A stretch of 64,000 nucleotides of DNA, taken from positions 682,001 to 746,000 of the forward strand of contig NZ_JABBXH010000001.1 of assembly GCF_012932965.1 (NCBI RefSeq), given 5' to 3'. This DNA is from Thalassotalea algicola. GTDB lineage: Bacteria > Pseudomonadota > Gammaproteobacteria > Enterobacterales > Alteromonadaceae. The position numbers were made by a program, and so were the translations under genes. Shown piece after piece: positions 8,739 through 18,125 of this stretch. The notes under the pieces were generated by a model. The model ran no database searches and had not been told where the DNA came from. It saw nothing but the letters and a program-made list of their open reading frames with translations. Each line of letters begins with the position of its first letter. Position 1 is the first letter of the stretch.

Positions 8739-9389
8739 ATGATAAATACATTTGAAGCCAGCCACCAACTTTGCAATGTCACCTTGCTAGGTAACCTGGT
8801 AGCCAAACCTGAAATTCGCTACCTAGCGAATCCAGTATTAGCTGTGACTGATATCGTGCTTGCCACGACTTATCGATGGAAAGACAAAAACAATCACAAT
8901 AAAGAGTGGACGAGTTATCATCATGTTAAAGTAGTAGGCAAGTTAGTCGAAGAATCCCTACAACATGCGAACAAAGGCGATATATTATTGGTAAACGGCT
9001 ACATCGCCAATAATAAAACTAAGCCAATTGAAATTGTTCACGCGACAACAATTGAGCATTTTGCCAAAGGTTTTACTCAAAATATTAATAACATTACCTG
9101 TAGTGCACAATTAACTACTGACGTAAAACTAGTGACTACCGAAAGTAATAATCAGCTCGCCACTTTTGAGATATCTATTTGTCACCACGCCTTTTCCGAG
9201 CATAAAAGTGAAAGCCTCATCCATCATGTAAAAAGGCCTGTTCAGTTGTGGGGGGCACAAGCACAAAATATTGCTCAACAAGCTAAACAAGGTGATAATG
9301 TAATCGTTGAAGGTCGATTAAGTTACGCCAACAATCAGCAAAAAAGTCAGCAAATAGACGCCAGTCAAGTACACTTATTAGCGAAGTAA
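8739..9389 (+). CDS. SSB-like protein with two tandem OB folds
   Basis: A 216-residue protein that looks like a duplication of the single-stranded DNA-binding OB fold. The first copy (about 8-105) has NVTLLGNLVAKPEIRYL, DIVLATTYRW and a VKVVGKLVE strand, and then the 'KGDILLVNGYI' pattern familiar from SSB. The second (about 110-216) has ITCSAQLTTDVKL, ATFEISICHH, RPVQLWGAQAQNIAQQAKQGDNVIVEGRL, and the WGAQA...KGD/QGD..EG pattern is again SSB-like. The acidic C-terminal tip that bacterial SSB uses to recruit partners is missing; the protein ends VHLLAK. It is a lone gene. A role with ssDNA is inferred from the fold only. Confidence 0.65.
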   Translation: MINTFEASHQLCNVTLLGNLVAKPEIRYLANPVLAVTDIVLATTYRWKDKNNHNKEWTSYHHVKVVGKLVEESLQHANKGDILLVNGYIANNKTKPIEIVHATTIEHFAKGFTQNINNITCSAQLTTDVKLVTTESNNQLATFEISICHHAFSEHKSESLIHHVKRPVQLWGAQAQNIAQQAKQGDNVIVEGRLSYANNQQKSQQIDASQVHLLAK

Positions 9390-9522
9390 GCCACAGAACA
9401 CGTTGATTTTTTAGTCATTAAATACGATGATGAATATATAGATAAAAATTCAACCCGTTGTAGCTTTAGGGATGTCGCTATCATGGTACTCAAAAAAAGG
9501 ATTTAATTAACGTACCTCCAAT

Positions 9523-11571
9523 ATGAATATTTTTTGTAAATTACTCTTTATCGTTTCTTTTCTTCTTCATAGCCATGCATTTGGTTTTCAAGTTTCTATT
9601 GAGCAATTTGCCAATCTATCGTCAGTAGTTGAAAAAGAAAGCCCTGTGACAATTCAGCCTGTTTTAAAGCAACCCAATAAGTTTTTTATTGTCAATGAAT
9701 CAGGGACCATATTAAGTGTTGAACTGACTAAAACTGATATCGAATCATCAACTACAAGTTTCGATGCTAAAAAGGTTTTTTCTAGATTTATCAAATTAAC
9801 TGCCTTTTCATTGCATCCTAACTTTAACCTTCGCGACCAAGAAGGTTATTTAACGTTTTATACAGCACATAGTGAAACAATTGATACTAAACGCAAACGA
9901 GCAAGACTTTTAGGCAATAATTACAGCGAACCCCAAATTAAAGCAGATAGCGTTATTTATGAATGGAAGCTCGACGAAAATTTGGTGGTCGATCTGTCAA
10001 CACAGCGAGAAATAATACGGATAGGCTCGCCAAACCAAGAAAACTTGATTAAACAAATAGCGTTCAACCCCAACATAAAAGTGTGGCACGAACATTTTGG
10101 TCAGCTGTACATAAGTCTTGATGAGGTTAAAGGCGTTGAGAATACTCCTTTATATTCAGGCGCTATATTACGTATAAATCCAAAGCAGTTTGGCTTAAAA
10201 CGCTACACAAACCCAAGCACCAACCCTTATTTAAACAACAACAATATTGCCAATGAAATACTAGTTCACGGACTTAACAATTTAGGCCGTTTCTTTTGGT
10301 CGGGTAGAAATCAAAATCAACTTGTCGTAGATCATTACGTAACTAAGCAGCGACAAATTAGCGAAATTAGCTTTAACAGCAAAGCCAGTAAAGCAAACAA
10401 ACTAATTACCATCGAGCAGAAAGCCATTTCGCCGCATCAGGCGCTTTCTTATCAAGGTAAACAGTTAAGCTATCTTTATGGTGCATTAGTAATTGCTACG
10501 TATATTGATGGCCAATGGCAATTGCAAAACATGCCTCACGCTGCAGATGCTAAAATAACGACGCTTTGGCCACTAGACAGCCAGAATGGTGTACAGCTAT
10601 ATGTAGATCACTTAGGTGATCTATTAGTATATAATAATGACGATAAGCAGTTATCGAAACTGATTAATATCTCCATTCCAGGGCAAGAGCAGTCAGTAAG
10701 CTATCAACAACAAGATAATACAAGTTTCGAGAAAATAGTGGTCGCATTTATATTGCTTGGCATTATTCTTTGGGCCGTTAATATTTTAATTAAGCACTTT
10801 AATAAAAACAAAAAATCAACCACTAATTTCTATCATAAACAACTCACTCACATAGAGTTTTCTTCAGATAAACAGGTCATTCATCTTTTCCAGCACCATA
10901 AAACTGCCCCCTTGCATAGCATACATATTAACGACTTACGTCAGTGCGATATTTTGCTTAATGAGCATGCTATCTGCAGCTTGACACAAGAAAAAGGAAT
11001 GGGAAACGACTTGGAACAAGTGGTTCGCGAAGCCTTCAACATAGAAAAACGAGAAAAGATGCTGCCGAATAAATTACGAAGTATCCAATTACTCATCGTT
11101 GATAAAGCGCAAAAACCATTCCCAATATATTTATATATTCGAAAAGGTGACAACCGTATTTCAAAAACCAATTATCGAGAAGTTTGCGAAAGTATTATTA
11201 ATTGGTGTTGGAAATTGTCTTTACAGCTATGTCCAAATGGAACAGAACAAAGAGATACCAGTGCTTTAACAATCAAAACACCTCCCCCCAATGCAATCGA
11301 AAAAAACAAAGCATACAGTAGTGATAAACAAGCCGTTAGCCCCGTCATAACCAAACCAAAAGAAGCTGAAAAACCCATAGAGACTAAAGCCACACAAAGC
11401 GCCTCTAACTTTGATAATGAAAACCAGAATAGCCAAAAAATCAGCGAACAAGCACTGTTAGATACCAAAATAATTGCTTCGCTTGAGAAACTAGCAAGAT
11501 TGCGCGCCGAGAACTTCTTAACTGAAGAAGAGTTTGAAATAGCAAAAGCCAAATTATTACAAGGCTTATAG
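9523..11571 (+). CDS. Secreted/membrane protein with propeller-like domain and C-terminal SHOCT motif
   Basis: A 682-residue protein of unknown function. It begins with a signal peptide (cleavage near HAFGFQ). Residues about 30-380 show traits of PQQ-dependent sugar dehydrogenase-type propellers (FSLHPNFNLRDQEGYLTFYTAHSE, GLNNLGRFFWSG), though I see no complete catalytic motif. A transmembrane segment near 405-425 (IVVAFILLGIILWAVNILI) separates this from a cytoplasmic part. The last 35 residues form a SHOCT-type helical pair (IASLEKLARLRAENFLTEEEFEIAKAKLL). Such a periplasmic propeller joined to a SHOCT tail suggests a sensor or scaffold. It stands alone between the SSB-like gene and a VTT gene. 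Confidence 0.6.
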   Translation: MNIFCKLLFIVSFLLHSHAFGFQVSIEQFANLSSVVEKESPVTIQPVLKQPNKFFIVNESGTILSVELTKTDIESSTTSFDAKKVFSRFIKLTAFSLHPNFNLRDQEGYLTFYTAHSETIDTKRKRARLLGNNYSEPQIKADSVIYEWKLDENLVVDLSTQREIIRIGSPNQENLIKQIAFNPNIKVWHEHFGQLYISLDEVKGVENTPLYSGAILRINPKQFGLKRYTNPSTNPYLNNNNIANEILVHGLNNLGRFFWSGRNQNQLVVDHYVTKQRQISEISFNSKASKANKLITIEQKAISPHQALSYQGKQLSYLYGALVIATYIDGQWQLQNMPHAADAKITTLWPLDSQNGVQLYVDHLGDLLVYNNDDKQLSKLINISIPGQEQSVSYQQQDNTSFEKIVVAFILLGIILWAVNILIKHFNKNKKSTTNFYHKQLTHIEFSSDKQVIHLFQHHKTAPLHSIHINDLRQCDILLNEHAICSLTQEKGMGNDLEQVVREAFNIEKREKMLPNKLRSIQLLIVDKAQKPFPIYLYIRKGDNRISKTNYREVCESIINWCWKLSLQLCPNGTEQRDTSALTIKTPPPNAIEKNKAYSSDKQAVSPVITKPKEAEKPIETKATQSASNFDNENQNSQKISEQALLDTKIIASLEKLARLRAENFLTEEEFEIAKAKLLQGL

Positions 11572-11753
11572 GCCTACTTCGTTTTATTAATCGCCTATTC
11601 TGATTCGTATTTAATTCAAGTCGCAGTATAATCGCTGGATAGTTCATTCAGCGCCTGCAATATAGCTCACCAAATAAGGCCTTTGCTATTCAACCTTTAG
11701 TCGAATTATTTAGCTCCAGTAGCTTTTTTATTGAACCTGGATTCGGACACATA

Positions 11754-12281
11754 TTGCTATATCTAGCATTAAGTGTAGCGACTGCGCTCGCACTACCAAG
11801 ACAAATAGCGGCACTTAGTGCTAGTGCCTTATTCGGGGTTACCCAAGGGTTTCTTATCGCCTTATTAGCGACAATAACTGGCTGTATGATGACATTTATC
11901 GCTGCAAAATATTTATTTTCAGCAAAAGTTGCTCAAAAATTTCCAGAAAAGTCCCAAACTATTCATCAGTTCTTAAGTGAAAGTACTTTTACCAAAGCAC
12001 TCATTATTCGGATACTGCCACTAGGTAGTAACTTTCTAACTAATGTTATTGCTGGAGCTACAAATATCCCATTTAAACCTTATGTTTTAGGCTCATTTAT
12101 CGGGTTTATACCACAAATGGTAATTTTTTCTTTAGCAGGCGGAGGGGCAAAGCTGGCAGAAAGCCATGAGCAAGGTGCCTTATTGGCTCTCTCAGGTATT
12201 GCTTTACTTCTTATCATTAGCTTAGTCATTAAAAATAAAGCAAAAAAAAAGCTTAGCAAAGCTAAGCCTTTATCAATATAA
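11754..12281 (+). CDS. TVP38/TMEM64 (VTT) family inner-membrane protein
   Basis: An inner-membrane protein with about four to five hydrophobic segments and the family-typical stretch LALPRQIAALSASALFG, then FTKALIIRILPLGSNFLTNVIAGATNIPFKPYVLGSFIGFIPQMVIF (the R-x-x-P and G-x-IP-x-Y/F type motifs). The family resembles DedA lipid scramblases/transporters. The start is uncertain: no ATG lies between the upstream in-frame stop at 11640-11642 and TTG 11754, but the reading frame is open back to there and codes for a plausible extra N-terminal segment. The true start could be CTG 11655 or another rare codon. The gene's 3' end contains the terminator of the convergent dsbA. Confidence 0.75.
   Translation: MLYLALSVATALALPRQIAALSASALFGVTQGFLIALLATITGCMMTFIAAKYLFSAKVAQKFPEKSQTIHQFLSESTFTKALIIRILPLGSNFLTNVIAGATNIPFKPYVLGSFIGFIPQMVIFSLAGGGAKLAESHEQGALLALSGIALLLIISLVIKNKAKKKLSKAKPLSI
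12242..12267 (-). terminator. Rho-independent terminator of dsbA inside the convergent gene
   Basis: On the minus strand a perfect 7-bp stem GCTTAGC/GCTAAGC with a 3-base loop is followed by nine T. It lies 23 bp past the dsbA stop and within the last codons of the VTT gene, so the hairpin also codes for the Lys/Ala-rich tail of that protein. Confidence 0.85.
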
Positions 12282-12289
12282 AACGGCAG

Positions 12290-12934
12290 TTAGCTCGCTT
12301 TATCTAACTCAGTTAAATATTTAACTAAGTTAATATAATCTTGTTCAAAGTTATCGCGATCTAATTTGTCAGTGTTGATACGATATTTACCATTTACAAC
12401 AACCGAAGGAACACCTGTCAATGCTCGTTTTTTCACTAAATTATCTTGATATTTTTTCATGATTTTCGCTTTACTATTAACGGCAAAGCTTTTGAATGCT
12501 TTGTCAAACGCCGCACCATCCACACCATTTAATACAAAGATATTACGTAAATCTTTTACTTCGGTAATAGCGCCACGTTGAACTTGAATATAATTAAAAA
12601 TTGCAGCTGCAATCTTGTCTTCAACTTTTAACTGTTGTGCTGTTGCTAGCGCTTTAGTCACCATAAATTGAATTTCTGGTGTTGTGAAACGCAAAAAGTC
12701 TACGTGGTTACGTTCAAAATTAACGCCTTCAGGTAGGTTCTTTTTCACATTTGCAAAGAAAGGCTCAAAGCGCAGACAGTGTGGGCAATAAAATGAAAAG
12801 TACTCGCGTACTTCAGGTTTTTTGGATAACTGATCGCTAACTTTCGTGTATTGTTTGCCTTCAACATAATTCGCAGCATTTGCAGCAAATGGTAGCAATA
12901 CAGCAAGTAAAAAACTCGCAATAACTTTTTTCAT
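12290..12934 (-). CDS. dsbA: Periplasmic thiol:disulfide oxidoreductase DsbA
   Basis: A 214-residue thioredoxin-fold enzyme that introduces disulfide bonds into exported proteins. The signal peptide runs to about residue 20 (LLPFAANA-ANYVEG). The active site is YCPHC, the classical DsbA CPHC. The cis-proline loop is visible in LTGVPSVVVNGKYRI. Length and layout match DsbA. It lies 10 bp behind srkA on the same strand. The pairing srkA (yihE)-dsbA is the same as in E. coli, which supports both assignments and suggests envelope-stress co-expression. Confidence 0.96.
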   Translation of the reverse strand: MKKVIASFLLAVLLPFAANAANYVEGKQYTKVSDQLSKKPEVREYFSFYCPHCLRFEPFFANVKKNLPEGVNFERNHVDFLRFTTPEIQFMVTKALATAQQLKVEDKIAAAIFNYIQVQRGAITEVKDLRNIFVLNGVDGAAFDKAFKSFAVNSKAKIMKKYQDNLVKKRALTGVPSVVVNGKYRINTDKLDRDNFEQDYINLVKYLTELDKAS

Positions 12935-12944
12935 TATGATTCCT

Positions 12945-13922
12945 TTACGGTATTAAACTTAGTGGTGGCTGCGTTAAAGCTGCATGTTGCTCTTTTAACA
13001 CCAACACCTGTTGTTCCCAATATTTTTCAGTATTAAACCAAGGGAAATTTAGCGGAAACGCGGGATCTTTCCAACGTTTACACAGCCAAGCCATATAATT
13101 GACTACCCGCATTGTACGCAAAGATTCTATCAAGGCAAGTTCACTCGATTCAAATGAAAAGAACTCTTCATAGCCACTTAACATAGTATCTAATTGTAAC
13201 AATTGTTGTTGACGGTCTCCTGAAAGCATCATCCAAAGATCTTGAATCGCGGGACCTTGTCGACAATCATCTAAATCAACAAAGTGTGGCCCCTGCTCTT
13301 CTCGCCACAATATATTACCTGCATGACAATCACCGTGTAATCTTATCGTTGATTTTGGTTTATATTGGCTGAATGCCAGCTGAACAACCTGATCTAACAC
13401 AGTAAAGAAAGCGGTATTCAAACTACTAGGTACATAACCACTAGCTTCAATTGTGTTGCGAGCTTCTGTTAAAAACTCTTCACTACTGACCTGAGGTCGA
13501 TGTTCAAAAGGCTTTTTAGCGCCAACTGAATGAATACGACCGACAAAGCGCCCCATCCATTCAAGCTGATCTAGGTTATCAACTTCAAAGATTCGCCCCC
13601 CTCGACAAGGGAACAAAGCAAAATAATAACCTTGATGTTCAAAAAGGCTTTGACCATCTCTTTTTAATGGGGCTATTACAGGGATTTCTTGTTCTGCTAG
13701 CTCAAATGCAAAGTCATGCTCTTCTTGTATCTGTGCTAGCTGCCAACGTTGTGGGCGGTAGAATTTAGTCACGAAACGCTCACCACCTTCTACCTGAAAT
13801 TGATAAACGCGGTTCTCATAACTATTTAACGGCAAAAGGCCAGACTCAGCATAGCAATCTACAGAGTCCAGCCCATCTAAAATTAAATCTGGCGTTAACG
13901 AAGAAAAATCAAAAACTGCCAT
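12945..13922 (-). CDS. srkA: Stress-response protein kinase SrkA (YihE)
   Basis: A 325-residue aminoglycoside-phosphotransferase-like Ser/Thr protein kinase. The nucleotide-binding Lys lies in FVTKFYRP, the catalytic loop is LHGDCHAGNILW with the Asp base, and the metal-binding DLDDCRQGP takes the place of DFG. It matches SrkA/YihE in size and motifs. That family protects cells under envelope and oxidative stress, partly through the Cpx pathway in E. coli. It shares the stop/start junction with ccoG upstream (1-base overlap at 13922) and precedes dsbA by 10 bp, so the three probably form one transcript. Confidence 0.94.
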   Translation of the reverse strand: MAVFDFSSLTPDLILDGLDSVDCYAESGLLPLNSYENRVYQFQVEGGERFVTKFYRPQRWQLAQIQEEHDFAFELAEQEIPVIAPLKRDGQSLFEHQGYYFALFPCRGGRIFEVDNLDQLEWMGRFVGRIHSVGAKKPFEHRPQVSSEEFLTEARNTIEASGYVPSSLNTAFFTVLDQVVQLAFSQYKPKSTIRLHGDCHAGNILWREEQGPHFVDLDDCRQGPAIQDLWMMLSGDRQQQLLQLDTMLSGYEEFFSFESSELALIESLRTMRVVNYMAWLCKRWKDPAFPLNFPWFNTEKYWEQQVLVLKEQHAALTQPPLSLIP

Positions 13923-15361
13923 TAGCGCTTTTTAAAGAACCGACTATCGTGCGTCAGTCGAACATCGCTATCTTTTTCTACTAATTCAACAACAAAAGTG
14001 ATATCAGTCATATAACTTGTTAGCTCGTAAGGATCTACTGCAATACTAATCGGTAGAGTATAAACCGAAGCTGCCTTAACATGCACTTCGTTTTCACCGA
14101 TCCATTTTGCATTTTCGATTCCTTGGACTGATAAACGATAAGTATTGTCTTTTTGAGATTTATTGAGAATTTTTAAGGTGTAAACATTTTCAATTTCACC
14201 ATTGAAGTTCTCACGCGCCAACTCATTTCGATCACGAATGATGTCCATCGAAACAGGCACTCTGTTCATTATTTCGTATCCAAGTAAGCTCGTCATAATG
14301 ACCAACAACGTCGCATACCCAATAAGCTTAGCTCTGACAAAATGAACTTTCTTCCCTTTCAGTTCATGCTCAGTAGTATAACGAATAAGTCCCTGGGGAT
14401 AATTCATTCGCTCCATTACGCCAGTACAAGCATCTACACAGGCACCACAATTAATACATTCGTACTGCAGACCATTGCGAATATCTATACCTGTTGGACA
14501 AACCTGAACACACAGGTTGCAGTCTATACAATCACCCAGTCCCATGGCTTTGTGGTCTTGCTTTCTCCCTCGTGCGCCACGAGTTTCACCACGGTTATAA
14601 TCATAAGAAACCGTTAGCGTGTCCTTATCAAACATTGCCGATTGAAAGCGCGCATATGGACACATATGTAAGCACATAATTTCTCGCATCCAGCCGGCAT
14701 TACCATAAGTACAAAATGCAAAAAACCAAATACTTGCCGCCGACATAAAGGACGCTTCAAAAGTAAAGAAATCAATAAATAGATCGCGCATTGGCGTAAA
14801 AAAGCCAACAAATGTAATAGCTGTGAGTATGGAAAAGAACAACCAGCAAAAATGTTTCAATGCTTTCTTTTTAAATTTGGACGCACTTAATTTCTGCTGA
14901 TCTAATTTCTTTCTTTGGTTTGCGGTACCTTCTATTTTTTCTTCAAACCACATGAAAATAAAGGTCCAAACCGTCTGTGGGCATAAATAGCCACACCAAA
15001 CTCGACCTAAAAACGTGGTAACAAAGAAAAGTAAAAAAGCGCTAAGAATAAATAACCAAGCTAATAGTGTTAAATCTTGCGGCCAAAGAGTTAAGCCCCA
15101 AAGATTAAAACGTTGCTCAGTTATATCGAATAAAACCGCTTGCTGACCATTAAAGTTAATCCAAGGAATAGCCGCAAACATAAACAAAAAGAAAAAATTC
15201 ATTTTTCGACGGAATCGTTGAAAGTAACCACTTACTTTTCTTACATAGATTTGATCGCGTGGTTTGTACTGTTCTTGCTTTGATCCTTCTGGACGATGAA
15301 TCTTCACATTTTTGACAGGAATGACTTTAGCACTATCGGTTTTTGGGGTAGTTTCGCTCAC
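13922..15361 (-). CDS. ccoG: Cytochrome c oxidase accessory protein CcoG
   Basis: A 479-residue inner-membrane iron-sulfur protein (FixG/RdxA family), involved in copper delivery to cbb3-type cytochrome oxidase. About five transmembrane segments are visible in the first 340 residues, with the family marker GRVWCGYLCPQTVW and MREIMCLHMCPYARFQSAMFD. Two ferredoxin-type clusters follow: CIDCNLCVQVCPTGIDIR and CINCGACVDACTGVM. The C-terminal third is the periplasmic Ig-like domain. No ccoNOPQ or ccoIS genes are in the window, so it is separated from its usual partners. Its end overlaps the start of srkA by one base. Confidence 0.95.
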   Translation of the reverse strand: MSETTPKTDSAKVIPVKNVKIHRPEGSKQEQYKPRDQIYVRKVSGYFQRFRRKMNFFFLFMFAAIPWINFNGQQAVLFDITEQRFNLWGLTLWPQDLTLLAWLFILSAFLLFFVTTFLGRVWCGYLCPQTVWTFIFMWFEEKIEGTANQRKKLDQQKLSASKFKKKALKHFCWLFFSILTAITFVGFFTPMRDLFIDFFTFEASFMSAASIWFFAFCTYGNAGWMREIMCLHMCPYARFQSAMFDKDTLTVSYDYNRGETRGARGRKQDHKAMGLGDCIDCNLCVQVCPTGIDIRNGLQYECINCGACVDACTGVMERMNYPQGLIRYTTEHELKGKKVHFVRAKLIGYATLLVIMTSLLGYEIMNRVPVSMDIIRDRNELARENFNGEIENVYTLKILNKSQKDNTYRLSVQGIENAKWIGENEVHVKAASVYTLPISIAVDPYELTSYMTDITFVVELVEKDSDVRLTHDSRFFKKR

Positions 15362-15491
15362 GTTTTACTCTCGCCCTAACGGAAAATTTAATGCAGTGAT
15401 TTGATAACAAGACTTTAATTATAAAGTCTTTATTTTATTATTGGCGAAATTTTTATTATCCTATTGCCACTTCACTATTATATGACAACCT

Positions 15492-15845
15492 ATGAAAAAT
15501 TTATTGATCTTAATCGTTTTCGCTGCTGTGTATCTGCATTTCTACCCTCAACCAGAGCTAACACAGTGGTATAACGAACAAAAAGAAACGGCTTTAGAGA
15601 TATTTTCTGATGCCACCGACACTAAAGTGCGTTTAAAATCAGATCGAATTTATAAGGATTTAGAATCAAGGTTTGATGAATTTAGAGATAGTGAAATTAA
15701 ATACTTAGAACAGATTACTAGCTCTAGAAGTAGTGTAAAAGAATACTACACTGACTTTTGTAGTGGCAAACGTGACTCTAAATTTCATGTAAAAAATCAA
15801 AAGTTAGTTTGCCAAACTATTTCACAATATACTGGGTTGTTTTAA
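15492..15845 (+). CDS. Hypothetical small exported or membrane-anchored protein
   Basis: A 117-residue protein with one hydrophobic N-terminal segment (NLLILIVFAAVYLHFY) and a charged remainder that looks helical (VRLKSDRIYKDLESRFDEFRDSEIKYLEQI). Two Cys lie near the C terminus (FCSGKRD, LVCQTIS). I do not recognise the family. It is divergent from ccoG and its last 24 bases overlap the 3' end of the convergent ydeP-like gene. Plausible coding is supported by a good start and an intact frame in an otherwise open intergenic region. Confidence 0.6.
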   Translation: MKNLLILIVFAAVYLHFYPQPELTQWYNEQKETALEIFSDATDTKVRLKSDRIYKDLESRFDEFRDSEIKYLEQITSSRSSVKEYYTDFCSGKRDSKFHVKNQKLVCQTISQYTGLF

Positions 15846-18125
15846 CGAAGCACTAATTACAATAGCAATCGATTTAGAGGTTGGGGTATCGCTATTATCG
15901 CCAACGCTATCTAACGCAACCAAAGGGTTTGCCTCTGGAAAATAGGTCGCAGCATTCCCTTTGGGCATATCGTAGGGTAGCAGTTTAAAAGCAGTAACTT
16001 TTCGCTCGACTTCATCTGGCCAAAGTGACGTGATATCCACTAGGTCACCTGCTTCAAAACCTAAATCAGTCATATCTTCTGGGTTCAACAACAGCACTTC
16101 TCGTTCACCGCTTATCCCTCGATATCTGTCTTCAAAACCATAGATTGTTGTGTTGTATTGATCATGTGACCTTAAGGTCTGCAAGACAAATATCTTATCT
16201 TGACTTAGCGCTCTTACTGATTGAGGCACAATATTTTCTGGTAACGCGTTAACTTTCAATTCCGCTTTTTTACTAGGTGTATTCCAGTTCCGCTCACCCG
16301 CACTATTACCTAGGTAAAATCCACCCGGCTGTTGTAATTTAGCATTCATATTCTTAAAACCAGGTATGGTATTCGCAATGAGCTCTCTAATTCCATCATA
16401 GTCTTGAGTTAATTCAAGCCAATTAACCGGCTGATTCCCTAAGGTAGCAGTGGCAATTCCTGCTATTATCGCAGGTTCCGAACGCATGTCTCCTATATGC
16501 CCTTCGACTACACCTGCTGAGGCATGCACCATTGAAAACGAGTCTTCCACAGTGACTTGCTGAGGACCTTTGGCTTGTACATCAACATCTGTTCGCCCTA
16601 GACATGGTAGAATTATAGATTGCTTTCCTGGTGTAACATGAGTGCGATTTAACTTAGTCGCTATATGAACAGTTAGATCACAGCTAGCCATAGCCTTTCT
16701 ACTAAGCTCTGTATCCGGCGTTGCGGCTACAAAGTTACCACCTAGCCCAATGAATACTTTACTTTCACCTGCTAGCATAGCGCTAATAGCTTGCACGGTA
16801 TTGTGTCCCGGCGCTCTTGGTGGTTTAAAGTTGAAATGACTTGTAAGGCTATCTAAAAACTTATCATCAGGTTTTTCGTTAATGCCCATGGTGCGATCCC
16901 CTTGAACATTTGAATGCCCTCGCACAGGACAAAGACCAGCCCCAGGTTTTCCAATATGACCAAATAGCAGCTGTAAATTAGTAATTTCCTGAATAGTAGC
17001 GACTGAATGTTTATGTTGAGTGATACCCATTGCCCAAGTGACAATGACGCTGTTGGCTTGCTGATAAATAGTGGCCGCCTGTTCGATTTCAGCTTGGCTT
17101 AACCCTGACTGCTGTTCAATATGTTGCCAAGATGTATTGCGGACCAAATCTAAGTATTCTTCTAGACCTTGCGTATGTTCAGTAATAAACTTTTCATCAA
17201 AAAGCGAAGAGCCCTTTTGAGTTGCACTCGCATTTCGCTGTTCCAATACTTTAACCATACCGCGCACTACAGCCATATCGCCACCTAAATTAGGTTGAAA
17301 ATATTGGCTTGAAATTGTTGTGCCATCACCGGCTAACATCTCTTTGGCAGACTGTGGGTTGGTAAAACGCTCTAAGCCACGTTCTTTCAGCGGGTTAAAA
17401 GTTACTATACTTGCCCCTCGGCGTGAAGCATGGCTTAACGAATCAAGCATACGTGGATGATTGGTGCCTGGGTTTTGCCCAAATACAAAAATAGCATCAG
17501 CATACTCAAAATCTTTAATGGTAACAGTGCCTTTACCAATACCAATAGCTTGTTTTAACGCATAACCACTAGCTTCATGGCACATATTAGAGCAATCGGG
17601 AAAGTTATTGGTGCCGTACGCCCGAACAAAAAGCTGGTATAGATATGCAGCCTCATTACTCGTGCGCCCAGAGGTATAGAACTCTGCTTGATTCGGGCTA
17701 GCAAGTGTATTCAACTGATTTGCTATTAAATCAAATGCTTGCGACCAGCTAATCGGCTGATATTTATCTAACTCAGCATGATAAGATAGGGGCTGATGCA
17801 GACGCCCTTGATCTTCTAAAAAATAGTCACTCTGCTCATCTAGCCAACGAACTGAATGTGTATCAAAGAAACTAGCTGGAATACGCTTACTGGTTGCTTC
17901 CCAATTAACCGCCTTAGCCCCGTTTTCACAAAAGCGAAAGCGGCCTGGTTCATCTTTTTCACCCCAAGCACAACCAGGACAATCAAACCCTTTATCCTGA
18001 TTTGTTTTCAATAAGTTTTTTATATTTTTTGCGATATTTTCGCTTTTCAACAGGTGCTTAGCTGTACTTGCTAACGCGCCCCAACCACCGGCAGCGCCTG
18101 TATACTTCTTATAACTCATCGCCAT
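15822..18125 (-). CDS. FdhF/YdeP-family molybdopterin oxidoreductase
   Basis: A 767-residue molybdopterin-dependent oxidoreductase. The N terminus has the family pattern CPGCAWGEKDEPGRFRFCENGAK. A probable Mo-ligand Cys lies in NMCHEASGYALKQAIG. Cofactor-binding stretches include ADAIFVFGQNPGTNHPRML, GMGITQHKHSVATIQEITNL-like sequence and VRGHSNVQGDRTMGI. The molydopterin dinucleotide-binding domain is at the C terminus (FVLQTLRSHDQYNTTIYG). The family includes E. coli YdeP and proteins annotated as formate dehydrogenase alpha-like. Its gene overlaps fdhD by 17 bp and is last in a hutG-hutF-fdhD-this operon, so oxidation of HutG-derived formate is a reasonable hypothesis. A second ATG at 18119 fits the AGGAA site slightly better. 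Confidence 0.88.
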   Translation of the reverse strand: MAMSYKKYTGAAGGWGALASTAKHLLKSENIAKNIKNLLKTNQDKGFDCPGCAWGEKDEPGRFRFCENGAKAVNWEATSKRIPASFFDTHSVRWLDEQSDYFLEDQGRLHQPLSYHAELDKYQPISWSQAFDLIANQLNTLASPNQAEFYTSGRTSNEAAYLYQLFVRAYGTNNFPDCSNMCHEASGYALKQAIGIGKGTVTIKDFEYADAIFVFGQNPGTNHPRMLDSLSHASRRGASIVTFNPLKERGLERFTNPQSAKEMLAGDGTTISSQYFQPNLGGDMAVVRGMVKVLEQRNASATQKGSSLFDEKFITEHTQGLEEYLDLVRNTSWQHIEQQSGLSQAEIEQAATIYQQANSVIVTWAMGITQHKHSVATIQEITNLQLLFGHIGKPGAGLCPVRGHSNVQGDRTMGINEKPDDKFLDSLTSHFNFKPPRAPGHNTVQAISAMLAGESKVFIGLGGNFVAATPDTELSRKAMASCDLTVHIATKLNRTHVTPGKQSIILPCLGRTDVDVQAKGPQQVTVEDSFSMVHASAGVVEGHIGDMRSEPAIIAGIATATLGNQPVNWLELTQDYDGIRELIANTIPGFKNMNAKLQQPGGFYLGNSAGERNWNTPSKKAELKVNALPENIVPQSVRALSQDKIFVLQTLRSHDQYNTTIYGFEDRYRGISGEREVLLLNPEDMTDLGFEAGDLVDITSLWPDEVERKVTAFKLLPYDMPKGNAATYFPEANPLVALDSVGDNSDTPTSKSIAIVISASLKQPSIL

